Origin: Margaritifera margaritifera
Lineage: Eukaryota; Mollusca; Bivalvia; Unionida; Margaritiferidae
Length of the DNA: 64,000 bases
Direction: 5' to 3'
Assembly (NCBI GenBank): GCA_029931535.1
Contig: JAQPZY010000394.1
Location: forward strand, 62,001 to 126,000
Shown here: positions 1-10,396 of the stretch, one piece after another
Layout: every line of letters begins with the position of its first letter
Numbering within the stretch: the stretch's first letter is position 1
Notes under the pieces: generated by a model
The model's database searches: none
What the model was told of the DNA's origin: nothing
The model's input: the letters and a program-made list of their open reading frames with translations, nothing else
Position numbers and translations under genes: made by a program

Positions 1-964
1 CTGGCAAATTCCACATACTGGAAAGGGCAAAATAAAGTACAGCATTTGTAACTCCAGATGGACTTTATCAATATAAAGTCATGTCGTTTGGAATGAAAAA
101 TTCTCCTGCAACCTTTGAACGTCTGATGAACATGATAACATCTGGTCTTGATAATTGTGACACGTACATCGATGACGTCATTATCTACAACAACACCTGG
201 GAAGATCACTTGGAAACCATTCAAAAATTCTTTAATCGACTCAGCGATGTGAATCTGACAATTAATTTGAGTAAAAGTGAGTTTTGCCATGCTTGTGTCA
301 CATTTTTAGGACATATTGTGGGACAAGGTCAAGTTAAAACTATAGAAGCTAAGGTCAAAGCTATCTCTGAATTTCAAGTACCAATTTGTAAAAAGCAACT
401 GATGCGATTTTTAGGTATGGCTGAATATTATCGGAAATTTTGTTCAAATGTTTCCAAAATTGCTGAACCTTTAACAAGTTTATTGAGTAAGAAAACCAAG
501 TTTCATTGGTCTGACAAGTGTCAGGAATCTTTTGACACGTTAAAGGCCATGCTTAAGAATGCACCAGTTCTTTCTGCACCAAATTTCAGCCAATCATTTA
601 AATTATCTGTTGATGCAAGTGATGTAGGGGTCGGTGGAGTATTGATTCGAGCAGATAAAAGTGGTTTGGATCACCCTGTGTGTTATTTTTCTAAAAACTA
701 AACAAGCACCAGCAACATTATTCCACAATTGAGAAGGAATGTTTGGCTTTGATATTGGCTTTACAGCATTTTGAAGTGTATTTTACCTCGGCTCTTTCTC
801 CAATTATTATGTACAGTGATCACAATCCCCTTACTTTCAACAAAATGAAAGATACAGATCGGAGATTGATGAGATGGTGTTTAATATTGCAGGAATATAA
901 CATTGAGATCAGACACATCAAGTGAAAAGACAATGTGATTGCAGATGCACTCTCACGTGCATAG
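1..964 (+). pseudogene. Ty3/gypsy pol fragment: reverse transcriptase-RNase H
   Basis: This is the C-terminal part of a retrotransposon polyprotein that copies element RNA into DNA. It enters from the window edge. RT motifs are visible: FVTPDG, then FGMKNSPATF, then the catalytic YIDD at about residues 29-32 from base 81. The connection region (FLGHIVGQG, FHWS) and RNase H follow. RNase H keeps its acidic residues: D in LSVDASD, E in TIEKECLAL, D in YSDHNPL and D in IADALSRA. The copy is dead. There is a frameshift with an in-frame TAA near base 30, a frameshift near 695-700, and a TGA at 923-925 inside the RHIK segment. The frame ends at TAG 962-964, only about 135 bp before the LTR, so no integrase follows RNase H. 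The family call is firm; the subfamily is uncertain. Confidence 0.93.
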
Positions 965-1088
965 AAATGTTATATTGTTTGATGTAATTAAGTTCCGTAT
1001 CATAAAACATCTTCCAATGTAATTTTTGTTATTATAGTATTAGATACATATGAAAAAAAGGCTTTATTGCATGAGTCCTTGTTTTTTA

Positions 1089-1098
1089 TGAGGGGAGG
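1089..1098 (+). other. Polypurine tract of the gypsy element
   Basis: The purine run GAGGGGAGG directly precedes the TG that opens the LTR. This is where the plus-strand primer of an LTR retrotransposon lies, and it fixes the left LTR boundary at 1099. Confidence 0.85.
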
Positions 1099-1912
1099 TG
1101 TTATGTATGATGTTTACATAATATTCTAAATATTTTAGGAAATTGTAAATGTTTCTTGACTTTAATATTTGCTTAAACCTTAATATTGTTTGTCAGGAAA
1201 ACATGTATAACTAGTGTCCTTTAATTAGGTGTTTACTTAATATTTGAGTTCAAAGATAGTTTTAATAAATACGATGTTTATTCAATTTGAGGTCAAGGTT
1301 GATTTTGTTTACAGATAAAACTGAAATTCCCTTAGGAGTTATGTGTCAATGATCACACATACATTTATTATTCTAGAATGTTCTGTCATGTGACCTATCT
1401 TTATATATACCATGTTTAGTGGACAGTTTTTCTGTTTCGAGAAACCATCAGTCTTGTAAAGAGCCATAACTGTTGTCGAAAGTCATTCCAAATTCTGAGA
1501 GAGGAATTATTTAAAATATTCATTGGATTATATATGTTCTCATAGACTTTTGGATTTTGGATTTATAAATGATGACTTTGGGATTTATGTGAACTTATTG
1601 AAAGATATTTTGGAGTACGTCATTTTGACATATCAGTACATTGAAGACTACTGGCACATTAGGACATTAAAGACCATTGGAACATCAAAACATTGAAGGA
1701 TACAGCCATTCATTCGGAACATTCTATATTTAGGACTTGTGATTAGGACATTAATTCTTATTGGATTATTTGGATTTTAATACACGTTGCTGTAAGTGTC
1801 TTTTTGATTTTCATTTTAATTATCTAGAAATAAATTGCTTGTTGATTTTTACTTGGTTTGTTGGTTTCACTTTCTGTCTGTTAGATTTTTCTTAGACCAC
1901 AGACTCGTAACA
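1099..1912 (+). mobile_element. 3' LTR of the Ty3/gypsy element
   Basis: The LTR opens with TGTTA and closes with TAACA, a 5-bp terminal inverted repeat, and is 814 bp long. A TATA-like stretch (TTATATATA, about 1401-1409) and an AATAAA (1829-1834) sit in the order expected for a U3-R-U5 promoter and polyadenylation unit. A full-length divergent copy lies inverted at 26056-26811, which independently confirms both ends. The 5' LTR would lie outside the window, so the target site duplication cannot be checked. Confidence 0.92.
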
Positions 1913-2721
1913 CAATGAAAGCGAATGGTTTACTCCAGTATTGTGTCTAAGCATTTATACACAAACGGTCAAGTGTTAACCTAAAGTACATTACGAGGTC
2001 AACACCTTTGACCTCCTGTATGAATTTTCAGTAAAAGTATTTTTCAAGCCTAGATGCAAGTTTTGATTGAGAAACTCCCAATATCTGATGTATGGATTTT
2101 ATTTTCTGTCAGAAATCATACATATTTAGCAAATATAAATCTTTCGGAAATATGGTGTTTCATCATTTAATGTGAGTATTAGAAAGAAATTAAGTATTTA
2201 GATTCGAATGGATCTAGCAGAAAATATTTAAAATTATGCTTCTGTGTGCACCGTTTTAATGGAATTACTATTATGGAAACAACCAGATCGGCTGGTGACT
2301 GGTGAGTACACGTAATTAAACTATTTAGACTTAAGTTGCCGATTTTCGTATACATTTATACGTATGTACCAATGAATGGTTTATCTGCCCCAAGACATTA
2401 ATACTAAATATGTAATAAATGTTTTAAGTCATTCCTGTTAATATGCATCCGTAGTTTTGCGCCCCATCCCTCCTACCCCGTCTTTTGTACAGCTAAGTGG
2501 ATACACAAAGCAATATTTTCTTCAGTTAACTGACTTGTTCGCATATAGCAGAATAAGGTATATAGCACTATGGCGCTCTGTGGAGCACATTCCTCGTGCT
2601 ATAGCATATTTTCGCTGTATTCAGTTCATGCAAAATTCACTTTAAATCTGTTAAATTGTCTGTGCTTAAATCAAACTGCTGTCGCATACAGTATTAGGAA
2701 AAGTAACAATGTAATAGGAGA

Positions 2722-2726
<5 letters not shown>
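1913..2726. other. AT-rich DNA without recognisable gene
   Basis: Only short chance ORFs occur here, and I see no repeat or motif I can support. Confidence 0.5.
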
Positions 2727-2804
<78 letters not shown>

Positions 2805-2823
2805 GAGAGACAGAGAGAGAGAG
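2727..2823. repeat. (GA)n/(GACA)n compound microsatellite
   Basis: A long (GA)n run passes into GACA repeats and back to GA. It generates RE/TD-repeat and S/L-repeat ORFs on the two strands that are not genes. Confidence 0.97.
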
Positions 2824-2910
2824 AAGATACCAAATTACTGTTGTTCATAAACAAATCATCATGGTTTGACAGCTTCATCAAGAGACCATTTTTAAGTTAT
2901 GTATTGTAAG

Positions 2911-3185
2911 TATTGTCAATTACAACGCATGTTAATATCATTTACATCATCACTTTAGTATTCAAAAGTGTTTCGCTATTTCGGCGCCAGCTAAGAAATC
3001 CGTGAAAAACAGTTTTGTGTGAGTTAAATTCAGAATTTGAAGGGATGTAGTGTAAATATTGTCATTACTATCAGAATATGTATTTTAATATATCATCATT
3101 TTAGTATGCACACATGTTTCACAGTAGGACAGTAGCTAAGAGTACTAAGAGAAAACAGTTTGTGTGAGTTCAAGTGTCAATATGG
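2911..3185. repeat. Tandem dimer, about 146-bp unit
   Basis: A unit starting at TATTGTCA (2911) recurs at 3057. Both contain ATCATCA-TTTAGTAT, a GTTTC box, AGCTAAGA and ACAGTTT-GTGTGAGTT. The second copy is divergent. Confidence 0.75.
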
Positions 3186-4086
3186 CATGATGAAACGGTC
3201 ACACATTTCTTTAATCTACATATTACTTATTTAATTGGTTGTTTAATCTACGTATTACTTAATAAATAATAACTTGGCTTCTTTAATCAACGTATTACTT
3301 AATAACTTGGTTCTTTAAACTACCTATTACTTAGTAAATAATAACTTTGTTATTTAATTTAACCATTACTTCATAAATAATAACTTAGTTTCCTCTTAAT
3401 AAATTTGTTCTTTAATTTACATATTACTTAATAAATAATAACTTTGTTTCTTTAATCTACGTATAAAGTAATCACTTCGTTCTTAAATCTACCTATTACT
3501 TAATAAGCAATAACCTGGTTTCTTTAATCTATGTATTACTTAATACATTGGTTCTTTAGTCTACCCATTACTTAATAAATAATAATTTGGTTTCTTTAGT
3601 CGACGTATTACTTAATAAATAATAACATGGTTCTTTAATCTACGTATTACTTTATAAATAATAACTTTGTTCCTTAATCTATTCATTGCTTAATAAATAA
3701 TAACTTTGTTCTTTAATCCACCGATTGCTTAATAAATAATAACTTGGTTTCTTTAATCTAAGTATTACTTAATAACATGGTTCTTTAATGTACTTATTAT
3801 TTAATAAATAATAACTTGGTTCTTTAATGCACCTATTATTTAATAAATCATAACTTGGTTCTTTAATCTACATATCACGTCAGAAAAAATAACCTGGTTC
3901 TTTAATCTACATATCTCTTAATAAATAATAACTTGGTTTATTTAATCTACCTATTACTTAATAAATAATAACATAGTTTCTTTAATCTACGTATTACTTA
4001 ATAACTTGGTTCTTTAAACTACCTACTACTTAATAAATAATAACTTGGTTTCTTTAATCTACTTATTACTTAATGATTTGGTTCTT

Positions 4087-4252
4087 TAATCTACCTATCA
4101 CTTAATAAATAATGGCCTGGTTCCTTTAATCTACCTATCACTTAATAAATAATGGCCTGGTTCCTTTAATCTACCTATCACTTAATAAATAATGGCCTGG
4201 TTCCTTTAATCTACCTATCACTTAATAAATAATGGCCTGGTTCCTTTAATCT
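4087..4252. repeat. Homogeneous sub-array inside the minisatellite
   Basis: Four consecutive 40-bp units are essentially identical to each other. They carry private variants (CTATCACTT, AATGGCCTGG, GGTTCCTTT) rare elsewhere in the array, so this is a recent local amplification. Confidence 0.93.
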
Positions 4253-5492
4253 ACCTATTACTTAATAAATAATAACTTTGTTTCTTTAATCAACGTATTT
4301 CTTAATAACATGGTTCTTTAAACTACCTATTACTTGGTAAATAATAACATCGTTTTTTAATCTAACCGTTACTTAATAAATAATAACTTGGTTTCTTTAA
4401 TTTACGTATAACTTAATCACTTTGAACTTTAATATACCTATTACTTAATAAATGATAACCTGGTTTCTTTAATCTATGTATTACTTAATACATTGGTTCT
4501 TTAATATACCTATTGTTTAATAAATAATAATTTGGTTTCTTTAATCTACATATTACTTAATAAATAATAATTTGGTTTTTTAACCTACGTATTACTTAAT
4601 AAAAATTAACATGGTTCTTTAATCTCAGTATTACTTTATAAATAATAACTTGGTTATTTAAACTATGCATTACTTAATAAATAATAACTTTGTTCTTTAA
4701 TCCACCTATTGCTTAATAAATAATAACTTGGTTTCTTTAATCTACGTATTACTTAATAACTTGGTTCTTTAATGTACCTATTATTTAATAAATAATAACT
4801 TGGTTCTTTAATCTACATATCATTAAAGAAATAATAACTTGGTTCTTCAATCTACATATCACTTAATAAATAACAATTTGGTTTATATAATGTGTCTATT
4901 ACTTAATGAATAAAAACTTGTTTTCCTTAATCCACGTATTACTTAATGATTTGGTTCTTTAATATACCTATTACTTAATAAGCTTGGTTTCTTTAATCTA
5001 CGTATTACTTAATAAATAATAACTTGGTTTCTCGTATCTAGGTATTACTTAATAACTTGGTTCTTTAAACTACCTATGACTTAGTAAATAATAACTCTCT
5101 TCCTTAATCTACCCATTACTTCATAAATAATAACATTGTTTCTTTTAATCACCGTATTACTAAATCATTTCGTTCATTAATCTATCTATTACTGAATAAA
5201 TAATAACCCGGTTTCTTTAATCTGTGTATTACTCAATACATTGGTTCTTTAATCTACCTATTAGTTAATAAAAAAACAATTTGGTTTCTTTAATCTACGT
5301 ATTACTTAATAAATACTAACTTGGTTTCATTAATCTTCCTATTACTTAATAAATAATAACTTGGTTCTTTAAACTACCTATTACTTAATAAATAATAACC
5401 TGGTTTCTTTAATCTACGTATTACTTCATAAATAATAGCTTTGTTCTTTAGTCTACGTATTACTTAATAAATAATAACTTGGTTTCTTTAAT

Positions 5493-5725
5493 CTACATAT
5501 CACTTAATAAATAATAACTTGGTTTCTTTAATTAACGTATTAATTACTAACTTGGTTCTTTAAACTACCTATTACTTAATAAATATTAACTTGGTTTCTT
5601 TAATCTACATATTACTTAATAAATAATAACTTGGTTTCTTTAATCTACATATCACTTAATAAATAATAACTTGGTTTCTTTAATTAACGTATTAATTACT
5701 AACTTGGTTCTTTAAACTACCTATA
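5493..5725. repeat. Higher-order duplication inside the minisatellite
   Basis: A composite of a TACATATC unit, an ATTAACGTATTAATTACT unit and a TTTAAACTACCTAT unit occurs twice, near 5493 and near 5647. A multi-unit block was therefore duplicated as a whole. Confidence 0.8.
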
Positions 5726-6012
5726 ACTTAATAAATAATAACTTGGTTTATTTAATCTACTTTTTACTTAATAAATAATAACTTGGCTTCTTTAATATAC
5801 TTTTTACTTAATAAATAATAACTTGGTTCTTTAATCTACGTATTACTTAATAACTTGATTCATTGATCTATGTATTACTTAATATTACTTAATAACTTGG
5901 TTCTTTAATTTACCTATTACTTAATAAATAATAGATTGGTTTCTTTAATCTTCCTATTACTTAATAAATAATAACATGGTTTCTTTAATCTACGTATTAC
6001 TTAATAAATTGG

Positions 6013-6800
6013 CTCAAGCTACAGCCATGTTATTTCAAAAGATTTTATAGCAGCAAGGATTATTACAGTTTGGTTAACTACTATTTCATTCAGAGCAAGC
6101 CCCTGTCTCTGACATCCTGATCTTTTTAAGCATTCACAATTATTGTAAAAAAAAACTTGCTTCAGTAATCTACACTGTCGATATCAATATCTTTTTGTGT
6201 GTCAGTTTGCCCGCTTACATTTATTTACCAGTTAGACTATAAACATCACATAAGCTTTTTGATAATAGTCTTGTGATTGGAATTAATCATGCTATTTTTC
6301 TATTTCATCAGAAATATATAATACCTATCACAATTATGCAAAACAAAGAAATCGAAGTAGAAAGCATTATTGCAACATAAAAAACTACTACGCGTAAAGG
6401 AAGAAAGACATATTACTGCTGCTACATATATAACAACAGAAAATTCTCCTTAGCTTCATATGATTTTAGGCCTTAACATTGATCGTGTTTAATTAGACTA
6501 CATACAAACTTAGGATCTTTCTGCAAAAGGAGAAAACCCTTGCAAAAAAATACTGAAATCGCACATGACATTTACAACAAAGCATAACAAAAAGACTGGT
6601 AGAAACGCTGATTATCCCCGGAAAGCGTTTTGTTTTCAGGTACATGCTTGATGATTAATCATGTACATGGTTATAATCATTTGTATTACATTGTTTTCAG
6701 ACTGAGAGATTTATTAATATAGGCTAAAAATAGCATCCTCTGTTTCCGGGACATCCTGTAGAACATTGTGACCCTGGACAAATTAATTCATAAGGGCTGT
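6013..6800. other. AT-rich DNA without recognisable gene
   Basis: Unique-looking AT-rich sequence follows the array; I see nothing in it that I can support. Confidence 0.5.
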
Positions 6801-7138
6801 ATTCGATTTAAGGCAGTGAGTGGAAATTACAGCTACCGGATACCGTATAGATACGAGTGCATTGAAACAATATATAAAATGCTTTATGATTCTTGTCTTA
6901 AAGGGTTAAATAAAACACGCGTAAATGCCAATATTTATCACCATATTAAAGAAATGATGCTGGTTTATCAAATGGTTTGTTGATCTCCAGGAATCAAAAA
7001 GTAAAAGGTGAGGGGTGGGTGCTTCTTAATTATATGTGGCTAAGTTTTCCTTGGGTCTTTAGATTCGTGGTTCAGGAAAACTACGAAATCCACGAAAAAT
7101 GATTCCCCACGAAAATTAGTGATACTACTGTATATTAC
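6801..7138 (+). repeat. Dispersed repeat family B, copy 1
   Basis: It matches the reverse complement of 30921-31237 over about 320-340 bp: GATTTAAGGCAGTG, AATTACAGCTAC, ACAATATATAAAATGCTTTA, CAGGAATCAAA and the CACGAAAATTAGTGATACTA end. The 71-residue ORF inside is not conserved in the other copy, so this is a non-coding mobile-element fragment. Confidence 0.82.
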
Positions 7139-8117
7139 AGTCTAACGAGAGTCCTTTGTTAACCCTAAAATATGGTCTTTGGAGTCAGGTGGTTCTTTCA
7201 TTCAGGAATTTGTTGAACATATTAAGTATCAAATGCAGTATCAAATTTAATGATGAATTTAGCAAGTGGTCTCTTAATGCATTACTGTATTTTTTTGTGG
7301 AAAAAGATAGATATGAAAAAGAACAAATAAAAAAGCTTACAAATAATAACAATTATGACTTCGGAATGGTTCTTCTTAGAGATGGACAGATGTAGTTGTA
7401 AACGAGAATTTAATAAAAAAAACTGCCGATTTAATCAATAGGAGATCGCTTGCGTAATAGGAAAATAACTCTTTGAACCTTGAGCGTCAATATAGATAAT
7501 ACGTATTATACGCTGGGAAAGGTTTACAACCAAGAAAGCTGGTAGCTCCTTAAGTGTACCATGTCTTTTGTATGAGTACTAACTTCAAAAATAGGAAATA
7601 TATCACCTGCACATATTAAACATAAAAAGGTGAATGAACTTTTATAGCACAATATTTGTTATCAGAGAGAGAGAGAGAGAGAGAGTACTTACCGCGAACA
7701 CCATTATTACTAGGAGAACCCTCGTACAAGCCATATCTACAAATAAAAATAGTCGCTATGTGTACTTGTACAATATGCTTTTTTTAACAGACTGGCAGAC
7801 ATATTTATTATCCAATTATAGACGAGACCCTGTCATCTATATCGATGTATTACAGACTGACATTGCAGCAACTTATTAGAAAAACCAGATGAAAACTTAA
7901 ACATTTTCCATTATACGAGGAAGAAATTGTCAACAAAAAACCCCTCAAAACCCAAATCCAAACACAAACAAAACAAACTATTAAATGGGGAAGGTAGAAG
8001 GAACGCATGCATACACATGTATGATGTCCATTGCAATTACAGCACATTAAAACTTGATCCGTGATTATGAATTTCACCACATTATTTGATGGAAAAATAA
8101 GAGAATGATAGTCGTTA
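7139..8117. other. AT-rich DNA with a short (GA)n run
   Basis: The only structure seen is a (GA)n tract at about 7664-7685. Short ORFs on both strands lack any recognisable domain. Confidence 0.5.
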
Positions 8118-8231
8118 ATATGATTTAACATGAGATATTAAAAATTCACACCTGTGTATAGTCTGTAATATGCTTTAACATGAGCTATGGAAAATTCACA
8201 CCTGTGTATAGTCTGTAATATGCTTTCCCTG
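8118..8231. repeat. 50-bp tandem repeat, two copies plus a start
   Basis: The unit AATATG(A/C)TTTAACATGAG...CACCTGTGTATAGTCTGT begins at 8118 and 8168. A third copy is cut short after AATATGCTTT near 8217. Confidence 0.85.
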
Positions 8232-8864
8232 AATCATACACGACGCTCATAAAATATGCATCTTTCTATATAATAAGGGCCTTCAGTTCAATCTTCTGGG
8301 GTGGGGAGATTTTAATTCGACTCGGGATATTTTTTCTCTTTTACCTCTTGAGAATTTAATTTTTTTAAACTAATAATATGGATACAACACTTGTAAAAAA
8401 TAAATAAGAGCAAGAATATTTTTTTCAAGCTATTTGTGGCCGGAATTTAAAGAAAAATAAAATCCTATATCCCTCACCCTGAAATTTAAATGGTAAGTCC
8501 CTAAAAGACGAGAATAGAAAATGATATGACGCTTACGTAAAAAGCCGCCAGCCCTTGTTATTTGAAGTATTTCGAAAATAGCTGTATTTACATAATTCAT
8601 CTGAAGTAGTATGTTTGAATGCTGAGAGACATAAACAGTTAACATACGTACATACATAAATACTACTACTACTACTACTAATAATACTAATAATCTTTCT
8701 TGCAATGGAACCAACCCATTGATTGCTGCCGTCGAATGTGAACTCAGAACACAATTATTACTTAATTCGTACCCACGAAAGTAGTTCGTATCTATTTTTA
8801 GAATAGTTTTCCTTGGTTTGAATGTAAGTATTCTTGATTTAAAGCGAAATTGTTTATTCTTTAG
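8232..8864. other. AT-rich DNA, short (TAC)n/(TAA)n
   Basis: A trinucleotide run (TACTACTAC then TAATAA) lies near 8659-8692. The 159-residue minus-strand ORF here has no recognisable domain and is low-complexity across this run. Confidence 0.5.
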
Positions 8865-10127
8865 AATATGAGAATTATTGTTTGACTGTCTGTGTGGATA
8901 TGAGAACATGAGGGTTATTGTGTGACTGAATGTGGAGTGTTGAATATGAAAATGTATATGTGACCAAATGTGTGGATTTTAGAATATGAGGATTATTGTG
9001 TTACTGTCTGTGTGGATTTTAGAACATGAGGGTTATTGTGTGACTGACTGGGGTGTAGAATATGAAAATTATTATGTGACCGAATCTGTGGCTTTTAGAA
9101 TATGAGAATTATTGTGTAACTGTCTGTGTGGAGTTTAGAACATTTGTTATTGGGTGAATGACTGTGGAGTGTAGAATATGAAGACTATAGTGTGACTGAC
9201 TGTGTGGATTTTAGAATATGAGAATTTTTGGGTGACTGACTGTGTGGAGAGTAGAATATGAAGACTATTGTGTGACTGACCTGTGGACTTTAGAATATGA
9301 GAATTTTTGGGTGACTGACAGTGTGAATTTTAGAATATGAAGACTATTGTGTGACTCACTGTGTGGATTTTAGAACATGAGAGTTTTTTATTGACTGACT
9401 GTGTGGAGTGTAGAATATGAGAATGTTTTATTGACTGACTGTGTGGAGTGTAGAATATGAGAATGTTTTGGTGATTGACTGTGTGGAGTGTAGAATATGA
9501 AGACTATTGTGTGACTGACCGTGTGGATTTTAGAATATGAGGATTATTGTGTAACTGTCTGTGTGGATTTTAGAACATGAGGGTTATTGGGTGACTGACT
9601 GTGGAGTGTAGAATATGAAGACTGTTGTGTGACTGACTGTGTGGATTTTAGAATATGAAAAGTTTTGGCTGACTGACCGTGTGGATGTTAGAATATGAGG
9701 ATTATTGTGTAACTGTCTGTGTTGATTTTAGAACATGAGGGTTATTGGGTGACTGACTGTGGAGTGTAGAATATGAAGACTGTTGTGTGACTGACTGTGT
9801 GGATTTTAGAATATGAAAAGTTTTGGCTGACTGACCGTGTGGATTTTAGAATATGAGGATTATTATGTAACTGTCTGTGTGGATATTAGAACATGAGGGT
9901 CATTGGTTGACTGACTGTGTGGAGCGTAGAATATGAAGACTATTGTATGACTGACTGTGTGGATTTTAGAATATGAAAAGTTTCGGCTGACTGACTGTGT
10001 TGATTTTAGAATATGAGGATTATTATGTAACTGTCTGTGTGGATTTTAGAACATGAGGGTTATTGGGTGACTGACTGTGTGGAGTGTAGAATATGAAGAC
10101 TATTGTGTGACTGACTGTGTGGATTTC
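8865..10127. repeat. Second minisatellite, about 40-bp unit with higher-order structure
   Basis: Units read TGACTGACTGTGTGG, ATTTTAGAATATGA, then a variable tail such as AGACTATTGTG, GGATTATTGTG or AAAGTTTTGGC. The variant GAATATGAGGATTATT recurs with its first G-G-A-T at 9541, 9699, 9857 and 10017. That spacing of 158-160 bp equals four basic units, a clear higher-order repeat on the right side of the array. Confidence 0.96.
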
Positions 10128-10162
10128 TGTTACGGTTCACAGTGAGAAATCGAGCATTTGTG

Positions 10163-10396
10163 CTGTCCAACAAGTGAAATATGTGACCCATGGCACGTTA
10201 CTTTGTTTACAGATCAGTCTCACCAAAATGCCGGATAACAAATGACAAGAGATTAACTGTAAGTTTGTATAGGAAGATACATTGGATTAAGATATGATTT
10301 ACTTGGATTTGGACACAATGTAAAGTTCATTACAAAAAAGCAAATGTCGAAAAATATGGGGGAAATAATTGTGTTCTGAATCCAAGTGGGCTAACG
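10163..10396 (+). repeat. Dispersed repeat family A, copy 1
   Basis: It shares ordered blocks with 28631-28868: AAGTGAAAT-TGTGACCCAT, TTGTTTACAG, GATTAAGATATGATTTA, AAAGTTCA and TGATCTGA/TGTTCTGAATCCA. Identity looks like roughly 75 percent, in the same orientation. No coding frame is shared, so it is probably a fragment of a non-autonomous element. Confidence 0.75.

Larger units (their letters stand above)
3203..6012. repeat. Large minisatellite array, unit about 40 bp
   Basis: The array spans about 2.8 kb. Its unit consists of TTCTTTAATCTAC, then (C/G)TATTACTTAATAA, then ATAATAACTTGG. Two unit lengths alternate: about 40 bp with the AATAATAA segment, and about 28 bp where it is missing. 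Units differ mainly in TACGTATT, TACCTATT or TACATATC and in ACTTGG, ACATGG or CCTGG. There are roughly 70 units and no coding frame. Confidence 0.97.

Noticed and set aside
2570..2881. RE/TDRQ-repeat and S/L-repeat ORFs
   Set aside because: They are translations of the (GA)n/(GACA)n microsatellite.
3203..6012. Regular repeats that superficially resemble a CRISPR array
   Set aside because: The whole 40-bp unit repeats with no unique spacers, and the context is eukaryotic.
8430..8909. 159-residue minus-strand ORF
   Set aside because: It runs through a trinucleotide repeat, lacks any domain, and a second overlapping frame is equally open.
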